NCBI GenBank assembly: GCA_037179385.1
Contig: CM074185.1
Span: forward strand, 10,390,422-10,454,421
Direction of reading: 5' to 3'
DNA: 64,000 nucleotides
Origin: Holothuria scabra
Lineage: Eukaryota; Echinodermata; Holothuroidea; Aspidochirotida; Holothuriidae
The notes below the pieces were generated by a model. That model was not told where the DNA came from. It made no database searches and worked only from the letters and a program-made list of their open reading frames with translations. This document shows, one piece after another, positions 1 to 11,196 of the stretch. Each line of letters begins with the position of its first letter. Position 1 is the first letter of the stretch. The translations under genes and the position numbers were made by a program.

Positions 1-700
1 TAAACTTTGTAGCTTCCCTGATAAACGAGCGTGACTTGCATGATAAGGTCTAATCGGAGAGTACATCTATAGGAAAAATACATTGCATACATATTCCAGT
101 GGTAGTGTAGTTGTTTGTCCTCCGCAGTCGTTTGGGGAACCTTCATATAAAAGGGTAGGAGATTATTAAGGCCACCAATTTTCCATAATTGCTAACATGC
201 AATGATGACGAGAATACTATCCGAAAAAATCTTATCTGTCCTAAAAGTTAAGGGTTGTTTGCCCTTCTTACAGGCTTTTCTCACTGCGAGACTTTCTTAA
301 CCCTTTAAAGGAGGTTAGATTCTTACCTTAGCAAGGTACAAGCACTCTTTTAGTACGCTAAGCAACATAGTCATCTCAGCTCTTTCCGTATTGATTTTGT
401 TCACTTTTGCAATCCAAAAGGCTGAACAAGATTCCTGTACATTTTGAAGGTTTTGCTTGCCGTAAAGGTGCACATATAAGTTGTCCGTTTTGAACATTAA
501 GTATGAGATATAAAATGCGTCCAAAATGCCGACGTAAAGACAGAAGCGTTTCTGTAAGAATGCTCAGTTTGACAAACTATTATATTATTGCTGATACCTC
601 TCATCAATTTCAGGAACTTGTGGCAGATTCAAAGGTCTAAGTAACGGCACTTACTACTTAATATTACCTTTCTTAAAAATTCTTCTACAACTAGAAAAAA
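1..700. other. Left edge, no gene recognised
   Basis: AT-rich sequence with no exon, repeat or RNA gene that I can recognise. It lies 3' of the degraded receptor tail exon (minus strand), so it may include the former 3' untranslated region of that copy. Confidence 0.3.
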
Positions 701-707
701 CTGAACC

Positions 708-1018
708 TCATTTGCGAAATTGGAATCGGTTTAAAACGTTTTGATGATGATTCGCATTAAAACCCTTGAAAGGTTCCCTTTCGGTTGTAAAGAAGTGTAC
801 TGATTCTCTGGAGATAAACAGTTCCCCTGAATAAGTGTGGTCAATCGATGCACAGTCAAAATCCTTGCAACTGCTATGACGATCATTTCTTCGCCTAAGT
901 TTGCACACAACATAAACCACTTGCAGTAAGAGTGCCATGAATGCAATCGTTATTTAAGTACCATCAATGCATATGACGACGTTAATGGGGATGGAGATAT
1001 GTGTTGTTTGCGTATAGT
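708..1018 (-). pseudogene. Degraded terminal exon (TM helix + cytoplasmic tail), paralogue of 9774-10054
   Basis: This minus-strand stretch aligns along its length with the terminal exon of the receptor gene at 9774-10054. It has the same acceptor context (AG at 1020-1019) and the same start (TQTTH), membrane helix (LQVVYVVCKL) and tail motifs (TYSGELFISRESVH). It is broken. Within the helix the codon matching TTA (Leu) is TAA, at 956-954. The stop used by the intact copy is shifted out by an extra T, so the frame runs on to FRK. The terminal YQNV of the intact copy reads HQNV. Without the nonsense codon it would look like a functional exon, so decay may be fairly recent, or a separately initiated tail could exist; the pseudogene reading is preferred. 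Confidence 0.8.
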
Positions 1019-1560
1019 CTGAATTAAAACATACAAATATGTTTAAAAGCTCTCGATACACTTAACCATGTATATCATTAAACAAAAGACTGAACACTGT
1101 TTTATAAAGGCAAACTTCAAAATTGATTTCAACTTCTTTAAAGAAGAATAATGACTAGTGTCAATTTTAAGGAGCTCTGGGTCGCAGTTGCACAAACCCT
1201 TTGCATCTTTTGCTCAAATTAAAAACTGCAAAACTGCAAAAACTTTAAAACAAATTCTAAGCACTGACAAATAATCATGCCAAGTTGATAATGAGCATAT
1301 TGGAGGTTCACCTTTCAATTTTTATAATTAATCTTTTGAATATTCAGACACTACGAACATTGAGCATAAAAACTATGTTTAACTATTTCATGAATTGATG
1401 GGTGTAGAAAAAGTCTAAAAATTCCTCTGAAAACATGTCAGTTAATTATTAATTGATTCGTTTGGTCTTTATTTTCTATCTCGTTGGTCATTCCAACTAA
1501 TGTACCATCTTGACAGCACATTCACCGAAACATATGCAATTTCATTTGTGCTTAGCCAAT
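1019..1560. repeat. Intron segment duplicated at about 10055-10880
   Basis: Non-coding sequence upstream (minus sense) of the degraded tail exon aligns with the intron upstream of the intact tail exon. Shared words include ATACACTTAACCAT, AAGAAGAATAATGACTAG versus AAGAAGAATAATAACTAG, and the stretch around 1500 versus 10800 (TAATGTACCATCTT versus TAACTTACCATCTT). Similarity fades after about 1560. This shows that the duplication copied a genomic segment rather than a processed transcript. Confidence 0.75.
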
Positions 1561-1689
1561 TATATTTAACAAGTTGGGTACTTGGTGCGCAAAGCTTTAA
1601 CAACCAAGAAAATTGCCTCAGTTACCAGCGAAATTGGTCAAGAATCGAGCAAGTTACAAAGAAACTTTTTATTTGTACCTGATCATGGA

Positions 1690-1892
1690 GAAACATGAGC
1701 TCAATATGTCAAGATGTCAACAGAGGGACATGCCATATGTAGCTAATGTTATCCTTTGTACCTGAAGACTCTAAAAGTGAAACCTACTAGTTGTGCACTG
1801 CATAAGCAATATTGAAGGGAAAACAAGTCAGTGAGCCTCAATATGTTGGAAACTGGGCCGTAAAACTCCATCTAACTAACTAACTAACTATG
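1690..1892 (+). mobile_element. tRNA-derived SINE, 5'-truncated copy
   Basis: The 3' part matches the SINE at 25585-25830 (GCATAAGCAAT, AGTCAGTGAGCC, TGTTGGAAACTGGGCCGTAAAACTCCATC). It ends in the same TAAC tetramer tail (four units at 1870-1887). The tRNA-like promoter half is missing or unrecognisable. Confidence 0.65.
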
Positions 1893-2149
1893 TATTTGAA
1901 ATCTTCATTTCAATGACATCAGCAAGTTCTGAGGGTTTTATTTTGAATCTAAATTGTGTCCCTGAAAATTATCATTGTACATTACCAACCATAAAGTATC
2001 ATATAAACCATTAAGAGATAATTGAAAAAGGGTCAATAAGAGAAATTTCAACCCTTTGAAACACTACTGACTATTTAAGCATAAGTCAGTACATGAAAGT
2101 GTATGAACTTTATAGGAATACCTTAAAGTTTTTACCTCAATGAATTCTT

Positions 2150-3165
2150 TTTCGAAAGTTGTTTTTTGTCAAACAATTAGAGTAAGTATGCCAAAAGTTC
2201 ACTAGAGCAGGCAGATTTTAATACGTGCCTCCACGTGATTCATTGATTTTCCTCGAAACATTATGTCAGTGTGAATTCAATGCATGAGGTCTTCTAAAGT
2301 TACTGCTAGTTACTCTTGCAACTCCTTGACTCAACCAACAAATTAGCTATGAAAGGTCATATAGGGTTGCATGTTCCTCACACACTTTCAAAACTGTCAG
2401 CAAATCGAAAAGTTGGTACCATTTTTCTAACTTTTCTAGTAACATTACCAAAACAATACAATTTTTCACATAAATTGAGGCGTTTTGATGTTAAAAAACT
2501 GTTCTGTTTGTGAGCAAATTTTGTAGGCCTATATAGGATAGAAAGGGGCTATTAACAGTTCTCACGTGACATCATTTCCACTTCGAGTTTCCCAGCCATG
2601 TCAGAGGAAAAACATAGCCCATTCGCACAGACTTGGCCGTCAACATAGCGGTTGGTGGGTCCTCAGTGTATCTATGGTATCTATACGAGGTCCATGTGAA
2701 AGGGGGATTCCTTTTGTAATGGCAGGTATGCGACAAACATGTTATTCTTACACACTTAAAGCAACAATTTTGGGAGAATATTGTTGATTGCAGTAACATC
2801 TCAAAAAAATGGGGGCAAACATATGGTTATTACGTATTTTCATACTACCAAACCTTTATCATAACAATTAACCTTTGCATGGTTCTATAACGTTAGCACC
2901 AGGTTTTTCGAGGTCTTCTAATCAAAATATACCGAAATTCACCATCCAAATATAACACTGAAATAATGCCAGCCGCCAACCAAGTGGTTCTAAGAGAGAA
3001 AAAAATATGGCATTCGTTTGTATGATGTAAGGTAATAGTGGGTGTTAAATGCTATTGTTTTTTTAATTCAAAACGTCCTTTCTACTGGTTTCACATTGAA
3101 AAGAAATATAGTATGTCAACGCTTCTCAAAGTATGAATGATCCCAAGTTAGCTAGTTTAGTAATT
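2150..3165. repeat. Segmental duplicate of 53780-54985 (direct)
   Basis: About 1 kb aligns in direct orientation with the region around the propeller exon at 54657-54819. Shared words include AAACAATTAGAGTA, GATTTTCCTCGA, TGTCAGTGTGAATTCAAT, CTTGACTCAACCAAC, AAACTGTCAGCAAATC and GTCAACGCTT. The 54-kb copy carries an extra SINE at about 54250-54470 that is absent here. Divergence is moderate, with many substitutions and small indels, so the duplication is old but still readable. Confidence 0.85.
2877..2995 (-). pseudogene. Broken YWTD-propeller exon, paralogue of 54657-54819
   Basis: The minus strand aligns with the propeller exon at 54657-54819: the distal part (FRY, LDGEF-like, LEKPGA-like) is recognisable, as is the start (EPLG-like). 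A deletion of about 40 bases between the words CCAGCCGC and CAACCAAG removes the segment that in the intact copy encodes the RIDVISRLLYWTD core, and it shifts the frame. Single-base changes disrupt the rest. No neighbouring propeller exon was found in the left copy. Confidence 0.75.
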
Positions 3166-3181
3166 CGTTAATGCATAAAAT

Positions 3182-3410
3182 CGTGTGGCACAGCGTCACA
3201 ACTGGGCTAGCCTTTCTCAACTGAAGCCCAGCTAGGCTTCAGTTGTTGAAGCGCGCCACAGCTGGGCTTCAGCTGGGCTTCAGCTGGGAAAGGCTAGCCC
3301 AGTTGGGCCCCACGTGGGAACACCTGACAAACACGAATGGGCTCCAGCTGGGGCCCAGCAAATAGCCCAGCTGAAACCCAGTTGGGGCCCAGCTGTGAAT
3401 GTTGGCTGGG
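3182..3410. repeat. GC-rich CCCAGCTGGG repeat block
   Basis: The motif CCCAGCTG / CAGCTGGG and close variants recur more than ten times on both strands, including GGGCTTCAGCTGGGCTTC. CTAGCC and GGCTAG words form inverted arms around 3208-3300. The block lies directly at the right end of the segmental duplicate and has no counterpart at about 55 kb. A looser block of the same type sits at 9490-9660. No coding potential is apparent. Confidence 0.6.
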
Positions 3411-3797
3411 GAAGCACCACTGCAAATACAAGGTTAAAAGGAGGAATCACTCCTACGTAGTCCCACAGAATAATTAAAAGGGAAACAAAAATGTGAAATG
3501 CCTGTTCAATTGAAAAGGAATTTTATCAAACCTGCACTGACTATAAAAAATCTTTTCAACTATTGTAATAAATTAATTTCTTCAAAAATGATAACCGATT
3601 TACTTTTGAACCAAATCAAATCAAAATTCGAGGAAATTCCTGTAGGCCTGACTACGTACTTTCACTTTCATACTGTATGAATTAACATCATAATTAACAT
3701 GTTTCAATGTTCGGTAGACTTTTGCATGCCTTGTGACGTCCAGCGGTGCACACACCCACAACATTAGTAAAATACTACAGTCATCTCAACATCTATT

Positions 3798-4036
3798 CAC
3801 TCTAAAAAATATTTAAACGATTTTGCTTAAAAATTAGGATACTCACAAAAATGAGTATTTCTACTCGAAATAAGTGAGTACTTCAACTGAATTTGTGCAA
3901 AATTTTACACAATTTGCTGAATTTGTGCAAAATTTTACACAAATTGAGTTGAAGTACTCACTTATTTCGAGTAGAAATACTCATTTTCGTGAGTATCCTA
4001 ATTTTTAAACAAAGTTGTTTAAATATTTTTAGAGTG
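3798..4036. mobile_element. Foldback (palindromic) MITE, 239 bp
   Basis: The whole segment is one large imperfect palindrome. The left end CACTCTAAAAAATATTTAAAC is mirrored by the right end, and the inner arms ATGAGTATTTCTACTCGAAA / TTTCGAGTAGAAATACTCAT are exact complements. The centre repeats TGTGCAAAATTTTACACAA. A TT dinucleotide flanks both ends and may be a short target duplication. A diverged relative lies at about 59292-59479, within the matching part of the other locus copy. No transposase is encoded. Confidence 0.75.
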
Positions 4037-5790
4037 TTGTTGTGATGACTTGTTGATTTATTGCTGGGTGAAATTCATCAATCAAATGTTACTCTACTGA
4101 CGCAACAAAATTGCTTACAAGAAATGCCCAATAACACAAACATTGCAATCTGGTGGTGGCCCAGTGAAGAAATTCTGCTTTGATATAGGAGAAAATTTCG
4201 GTAAAATTAACCTGCAGTTTCCAAACAAATGTTAGAGGAGTGTGATCTTTTAAGAACCAGACTGATCCACATTTGCTCAAGCTTCGATTGACGGCATATA
4301 TAAGCTGATATGATTACATTTTCACTCTGTAATAATTAAGATTGTTTCAAATGTATCAAACGTAAGAATGTAGAAAATATCCACTGAGCTAAATCTTTTT
4401 CTGTAGTTGTTCATTATTTCTAATAATAATTACAATTCAGACACAGCAGACATTTTTATCAAGATTTCGGACTAATTTTAAACACAATGGTGAACTTATA
4501 AAGCCTGAGAACAGAATCTTAACCTCTTAACCCCAAAAGGCATACGGAATTGTTCATTGTGTTCATAAATGTTCGAGAAGGGGTCCAAATTTCGGAAGAT
4601 CTGAATCAGTTTGGGCAGGTATATGGAAATTATTAGGGCAGTCATGCGAGTCTTAAAAATCTTTCATATTTTCAATTACACTGTCAGCAAACTCCTGAGC
4701 GTGACCTAATTCTTTCCAAAACTTGCCACTAGCAGAAAAGCAAAAACAGCACAATAGTCACTGTAACATGTTTATTAAAACCAAAACTGGAGACTATGAG
4801 TCGACATTGGCTCTTTCCCTATACACACATAACACCTGAACTAGCCCCACTCTTGCATGTTAGTTGGTAATTTTGTGATCATTTTGCAACTTGTTCAGTT
4901 TTTAATCAAGTGAACATTCCTCAAAATTACGGCTGCTTAAATTCTACTCACAAGCCCGTGAAATACCGTTTACCGGCCACCTAATGGGTTGCAACGTTTC
5001 ATAATTTATTCTGCGCTCAGCACTAAGTAATGGCTGCGTTTCACTTTTATAGTCCTTCGTTCCATCTCCCTCTCCCCATTTCCCCCTACCCTCCGTTAAA
5101 TAATGGTACTTACCTTCTGCACTAATGACATCAGTGGGCCATATTGCAAAGTACATGGACAATACAAGAACACTGATAGGTCCCCATGGCCGTACTTTGT
5201 TCAGCGTTCTGTGTCTGATTATCTTAATACAGATTCCCATGCTGATATATGTGTCAGTGAGTCACAATCATTATGTCGTGCGGGTACTTTTTGAGAAGCA
5301 GATTGAACCACTCTGTGAGCTCGTTGTTATGAAATGTGAGTCAGGGCATTGTCCACGTTTTAAATAAACAGATCTCACGGGAATGAGTTACCGTTGTCAT
5401 ATTTTGAAAAACAATGGGAAAGATATTCAATAAACAAATAAAGCAAGGAGTTGTCTCCTTACCCCTTTTTCAAGTGTTATATTGCCTAAATATAGTTATA
5501 TTTTAAAGGTGTTAGCCTACGAAAAGGACGAAAGGTAGCACCTTAATAACTAAAATATTTTCAGGTGTGATAAAAGCTAAAGCAATAAGGAAATAGAGAC
5601 AGCTGTTAATAAGGAAAAGAAAACCTAATGATTATCTCAAAAAGAACCGAAAGGAAAAGTAAGCAATTTGTACCCACACGAAGAGTAACAATCACCCAGG
5701 GTTGATGCACAGGAAGGTTAATTTAGTAAATGAACTATAAACAACATCTCAACATACGGTAAACTTTAAAAGGGCAGAATGATTTTAAAC
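4037..5790. other. Gene-free stretch, left locus copy
   Basis: By position this should contain the counterpart of the CUB exon (59646-59811), but no alignable exon was found. Short open frames here look like chance. No repeat was recognised. Confidence 0.35.
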
Positions 5791-7200
5791 CCAGAGAGGA
5801 CAAAGACCCTTCAACCCACACACCACTGAGCACAACAATATGACATAAATACCCTCGCAAATGGGAGACCTGGCCGCAAAAGTCTCTGTGACTCCAGACA
5901 ACTTCCAATTTAGAAATTCTGCAACATCATCAAATGGCTTAACCAAAATAAAGGCTCAAAGTACGGGAAGCTCCGTGGTTAAAGTGAGATACACTTCCCA
6001 TAAAAAGGAGAAATTTGACAACGAACTTTTTCAATATGCACGAAAAGTTTGCCGAAAGGGCATGCAGTTAAATACGCTGTTATTATCTGTGAAAGCCTGC
6101 GAAGTTCTCCAAGCTCGATATGTGTGCCGCAAGAGTAGACTTTACATGAAAGTCGTCTCAGTAAAGTCACGTTTTTAAATTAAAGATACTGGATGAAAGA
6201 TAACTCTTTCGAAATAATTTTTCCAACACTTTATACAAACTTCCATTGTTTTGCATTCCTCCATTAACCTTCCTTGTTTGTTTGCTTTTTCTTTCGTTCT
6301 CAATGCTTCAACTCAACCTCTTTTTTTATTTGAGGGTTAAGGTGACCCGGAAAGTCAGGAAATTGTATTTAGACCAGGGTCTAGTAACTAATAGCAGGAA
6401 GTTCTTGTTTATGAAGATGATTTCAGAACAACATTAGAACCTACTATGGTAAACAAACGGTAAACGGTAATTTACGTGTTATGTTTCCGTATAGGGCATT
6501 TTACTCAGCTATAAAATCTTTGAATTTATTTATGCACAATGTGAAACCACGTTAAACTATAAAGCCTATGTAAACAGATGCAAATTGATGATACCCCTTG
6601 AGTTTCTATACGCGAAAAACAAATATATTTTTGCGCACGGCGAAAATAACAACTTGAAAAGAAAGGAAAACAAAGAATGTAAACATTTAAACTTTCTGCA
6701 ACTGATTCTTTTAAATGTTAAATTTTTAGGCCAATGAGCACTGTTTAACAAAACAATTTCTAACTGGTTGACGATAGCGTTTAGCCTTGCAATGGAACAT
6801 TAATAAATACAATTTACTGTCATCTTGTCATCTTCGCCCTATACTCAGTGCGATAAGCAACTTGATAAACACTCACTCATGGTAAAAGTATTTTGAGGGT
6901 CAGGATTTGACGACTTGGTCAACTAACGATTTGATTTTTTCGGAATTTGGTGTTTTCGAAATTAAAAGCAAAAGGCGAAGTTAATGGCATTGAATTCGAG
7001 ATCAGCAAGCTATACTCCAAGAAAATCAATGTTTGAGAGCAAATACAAGAAGAAAGTTTAGTTATTAAGATGAAGACCTCAGATTTTACTGTGAAAACGT
7101 AAACCATTGCCTAAAGAATTATGTCTGATCGTCTCTAGAAAATTTGATGTACCTTCCTATAATGTGTACTTTAAGGAACAGTTTAAACACAAATAGGATT
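5790..7200. repeat. Segmental duplicate of about 61260-63240 (direct)
   Basis: Non-coding sequence aligns with 61.3-63.2 kb. Examples are CCATAAAAAGGAGAAAT versus CCATAAAAGGGAGAAAT, CTTCCTTGTTTG and CGTTCTCAATG, ACCAGGGTCTAGTAACTAAT versus ACCTGGGTCTAGTAACCAAT, and GCACAATGTGAA followed by ACGTTAAACTATA. The 61-63 kb copy is longer, with a SINE-like insertion at about 61836-61975. The plus-strand open frame 5861-6178 inside this block is not conserved in the other copy and is not called as a gene. Confidence 0.8.
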
Positions 7201-9489
7201 CAAGGCCAATGATTTTCTAGGACAGAATTCGAAATTCCAAAAGTTTTGAAATATAGGCTGCAAAAGCTAAAGATAGCATTCTCGACACATCGTCTGTCCG
7301 TTCCTCAACCTCACACACAACATTTGCATTTGTAGCAATGCTTATTCATTTATTTATCAATAATTAAAATTTCATAAGTAGTTCACAACCTAAACACATT
7401 ACAGAAGCATATTGTATTGATGACTTGTTTTATTTAACATGATCGCTGAAGTGGCATTTCCCTACAATTTGACATTAATGCAGTGTAAAGTAATGCGACA
7501 ACCTGTAAAGTTCATGCATTTGTTATTCAATCTTAATTAACTATATCATATCTGCAGATTTGCCGATCTGATAGACTTGCGTCTGTTTACAAAACGAATA
7601 TCAAAATTGTGTCACTGTAAGAAATAATTTTCAGTATTGTCACAGCTAGGGGTTACCAACTGCCATGTCTAAGGGCAAGCTTGCATACCGGGTTTGCCTT
7701 GGGACATGGCTGGACAATCTGGATGATAGTCCTTCCAGCAATTGCTTAAAATCTCATGCGTGAAAACTATCTGATATATTGAAAACACACAATTCTTCGG
7801 CACTCATCATCTGCAGAACTTAAATGGAAAGTGCAGTCACCCACTATCCTTTCCATGAATTACTCTTGATAATAACAATTTTTTTCGTATTAAATTGCGA
7901 CATTTTACCTTAGATATGAAATTATCTTTAATTTCTGATAACACAGAGTAAGGTACAGTCAAATTTTTACATATTCGTTTAGAATTAGCCGTTCTTTCAA
8001 ATCAAGTTTGGAGATAAACTTTTAAAACAATCTTTGATACAACTTATAGCCGCATGGCACGGATATAAAACATTATAATTGTAAGTTTTAATTAAACATA
8101 GGATAGACAAACATCATACTACTTATTGTGCTACATATTAAACTAAATATACGTATTATTTGTTACATAAATATTTTTAATTTTGTTGCAAAAGAATGAA
8201 AAGATGATTCCATATCATCTGTTAAATCTTCCCACTGAAGATGCCACACTAGAACCAGTCTGTCAATATCCATCAAAATTAAAGTCAAGAGTCCCGCTGG
8301 GCTGCAGGTTGGTCAGAGTAAGGACAACATATTCTGTTATTTATCCTTAACGTACCGGATCACCCCAATGTCAACATTAAATTAAAGTTTATCTCTAGAA
8401 CTCTTAACAATTACATATTCAGGCACGCAAATAACTTACTCCTATAAATTTCATAATTAATTTCAAAATTAAAATTTTTTTTGCAAATTATGCTTTATTA
8501 AACAGTGAGTCTCAACTGGAAGAAGACCATGGCCCTCTCCCCTTCAACCAATCGGTTGGAAGTTGGGCCGTAAAACTCTCACTAAGAACGCAATATAAAA
8601 ACAGTGAAAGGTTAGGTTTTCGACAGCCTATTAACTCCGATCAGAGCTTCTTAATTAGAATTTCAACAGCACGTTACCTACTTGGCGTGTAAGATAAAAA
8701 AAATGTATTACTGCTAGTTTGTTCACGTTGGTAACACAATTAGAGATTGTTGATGACTTTGTAAAAGAATTTTTGACCTCAATCTTTACTATCACAAAAT
8801 TTGTCAAGTAATTATATCAGATTATATCCACTGATGCCGGAAATTGTATGTAAAGGAAATATAATAGAGTACTTTTTCTGAACTCCCCTGGAATCTCTGG
8901 CGAAAAACCGAGCGGCGATAAAGGGGTTACTCTGGAATTTACGTTCCATCTCAATCCACAGTTTCTATCTCTTTCGTTGAAAAGCTTTACTCAACAGCCA
9001 AACGTACAGTGCGTGTGTTACATTATGCCATGCTTAAAAGTAAGATTTAGTTTTTGGATCCCCAATGACTTGCGTGACTTTAATATAAAAGGTCCGATAG
9101 GAGGGTAACGTTATAGGTAAGATAACAGTTGGATTAAAACGGTTGGTCGAAACTTAAAGTCTGATTGGCATATAAACCAACCAACTGGTAAACTGATTAT
9201 CCTTTGGTTGGACAAGTGAACTGATCTGCATGCCATAATAACCTACACAACTAGTGAGAAATAGGCTACCAAGGGGGCTATACTCTGCTGCAGTACGGAC
9301 CGTTTACGTACACACGTATACGTAAGTAATTTGTAACGTACTGACACCGCCATCTTAAGACCTCGTTACGACAACAGATTTGGGTTCGCAATCTATTGAA
9401 AGGCTTAACTTTACAAGGATTATGATTGCTTGGTGATAAAGCACAATGCGCCTAGACCTAGACCGTTGCCTAATATAGGGCTAAAACTA
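7201..9489. other. Spacer between degraded and intact receptor copies
   Basis: No exon was recognised. A SINE 3' fragment lies at about 8500-8585. The rest is AT-rich and without obvious internal repeats. It should hold the end of the left copy's 5' region and the 3' flank of the intact gene. Confidence 0.35.
8503..8585 (+). mobile_element. SINE 3' fragment
   Basis: It contains CAGTGAGTCTCAACTGGAA, CCATGGCC and GGTTGGAAGTTGGGCCG followed by TAAAACTC. These are in the same order as in the 3' half of the SINE at 25585-25830. Both the head and the TAAC tail are missing. Confidence 0.6.
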
Positions 9490-9660
9490 CCGCCAATATC
9501 CCAGCTAGCATGCTCAGCTGGGCCTCGGATAGGCCTTGCTGAACTACTTGCTGTGCCCCATCGGGGACCCATCCGTTTTTGACAGGTTCCCCAAGTGGGG
9601 TCCAATTGGGCTACCTTTTACCAAATGGGCTACAACTGTTAATGTTGTACCAAGCTTGGG
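9490..9660. repeat. Degenerate CAGCTGGG/CCCCAAGTGGGG block
   Basis: Repeated words of the type CAGCTGGGC, CCCCATCGGGG, CCCAAGTGGGG and CCAATTGGGC resemble the block at 3182-3410. It lies just downstream (minus sense) of the intact receptor stop codon and may be part of the 3' untranslated region. The opposite-strand open frame 9420-9605 is a by-product of this composition. Confidence 0.45.
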
Positions 9661-9773
9661 ATCAGATTTAATTGATCTAATTAACGCCACCCACAAGGCT
9701 TCATACTACTTTACTTTAAAATTCTTCTTTGACTATACAGCGTTGAAATGCAACTCACAGAGCAGAAATTAGT

Positions 9774-10054
9774 CTAAACATTTTGATAGTGATTCGTATA
9801 GTTTCCTTTGATAGGTTCCCTTGCTGGTTTAAGGTAGTGAACTGATTCTTTGGAGATTAACAGGTCCCCTGAATAAGTTTGGTGAACACAGTCAATATCC
9901 GGGTTATCGGTGTGACGATTATTCCTCCGGCCAAGTTTGCACACAATGTAAACGACTTGCAAAGAAAGAGCCACCAACGCGATCAAAATTAACGTTCCAC
10001 CAATACATAAGACAACGTAAACTGGGATGGAAACATGTGTTGTTTGAGTATGCT
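9774..10054 (-). CDS. CUB-YWTD-EGF-HYR receptor, terminal exon (TM + cytoplasmic tail)
   Basis: This is the last coding exon. The acceptor AG is at 10056-10055 after a T-rich tract, and the exon is entered in phase 1 (G|AG gives Glu), matching the phase-1 donor of the HYR exon. It encodes a short juxtamembrane stretch (TQTTHVSIP), a hydrophobic helix of about 25 residues (VYVVLCIGG to LQVVYIV), a basic stop-transfer CKLGRRN and a tail of about 55 residues ending NHYQNV, then TAG. The protein is thus predicted to be a type I membrane protein. YQNV fits the Y-x-N consensus bound by Grb2-type SH2 domains; use of this site is inference. The degraded duplicate at 708-1018 is similar along its length, which supports this stretch as real coding sequence. 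Confidence 0.85.
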
Positions 10055-10953
10055 CTGGAATAAAACAAAAAAACCTTGCTTAAAAAATTCTCCATACACT
10101 TAACCATAAAAGTAATAAAGTGGGAGAATAAACGCTGTTTACGGAAGAAAACTTTAGGAATAGCTTCAACTTGTTAGGAGAAGAATAATAACTAGGTCAG
10201 TAGTAATGTCAGATTTTCAAGAATATATATTTTAGAGGCATCCATCTCCTGCTGTAATCTGTCAATACTTTCTAGAAATTAAAACATTTGTTTCTCCTGC
10301 ATAGTTTCCTTCGTCTTTTTTCATATCAAAAGCAAGTTGTCCCAAGGAAGTCGTTGTCTGTCGACAATAAAGCTGATCGCATTTGTCGCACGAGGAGTTA
10401 ACGCGTTAAAAGTTACAACTCAGATGGCCTGGCGTATCGTATTACAATTGACATGAATTAACACAACAAAACAAAAAAATTGAATATCATACAACAGACC
10501 TAACGTGGCAAACTTTTGCCAAATGTACCTTTTTTGTTTTCACTGTGAAAGTTTTAAAAAGATCTAAGCTGAGAAAATCGTAAAAGATGATAATTAACAC
10601 ATTGAAAATCGCTTTTCATTTTCATAATAAATACTTTTGAATTTTAAGACATTGCTAACACTCAACATGAAAATTATGGTTATGTATTTCATTCATTGAA
10701 AAATAAATTAATGCTTAAGAACTACTTCAAAATGAAGTCAACATTTTATTCATTCCTTTGGTTTTCATCTTCTGTCTTTTGACTCGCAAGCCCATCCGAC
10801 TAACTTACCATCTTTTCTTTACCTCCGGTCGTTCACCGGAATAATAGCAATTTCTTCGATTCAAGTATATTAGATTTCTATACTAAGATAACCCTTTACA
10901 CGCATGCGAGTTAAATACTCATCATTTTAAAGGAGAGTTTGAAACTTCCTTAC
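10055..10953 (-). other. Intron between HYR and terminal exons
   Basis: A 0.9-kb intron bounded by donor GT at 10953-10952 (G|GTAAGG) and acceptor AG at 10056-10055. Much of it is shared with the left copy (1019-1560). No other feature was seen. Confidence 0.7.
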
Positions 10954-11196
10954 CGTTAACGTTAACAGAGAAATTGCACCAAGCTTTGTTCCCCGCTAAG
11001 TCCCCTGCAATGATTGAAACAATCTCTGAGCCAAGGAAAAACTCACTTCCGGACAAGTGACTTGATGATATTATGAAATCGTGATCATCTTCTAAAAGAA
11101 GTTCATTCCATGACACTGTAGAGGAAGAGTTTCCAGGAGGAGCCCAGACAGAAATGGTATTGGGACAGTTAAGGAACTCCGGTGGCGTCAAATCAT
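10954..11196 (-). CDS. CUB-YWTD-EGF-HYR receptor, HYR-domain exon
   Basis: A 243-base exon (81 codons, phase 1 in and out) that encodes one complete HYR (hyalin repeat) domain. Diagnostic features in order are TPPEFLNCPNTISVWAPPG, VSWNE, the SSHLSGSEFFLG segment and DLAGNKAWCNFSVNVNG. The two cysteines of the fold (NCP and WCNF) are both present. The borders are TTTTGGGCAG| and G|GTAAGG. HYR domains are Ig-like extracellular adhesion modules, abundant in echinoderm surface and matrix proteins. The exon sits just before the membrane helix, so the domain would be membrane-proximal. It fits directly to the EGF exon in phase, even though that exon is 33 kb away. No HYR counterpart was found in the left locus copy. 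Confidence 0.9.

Noticed and set aside
5861..6178. 105-residue plus-strand frame
   Set aside because: The duplicated segment at 61.3-61.7 kb does not keep the frame open; non-coding duplication explains it.
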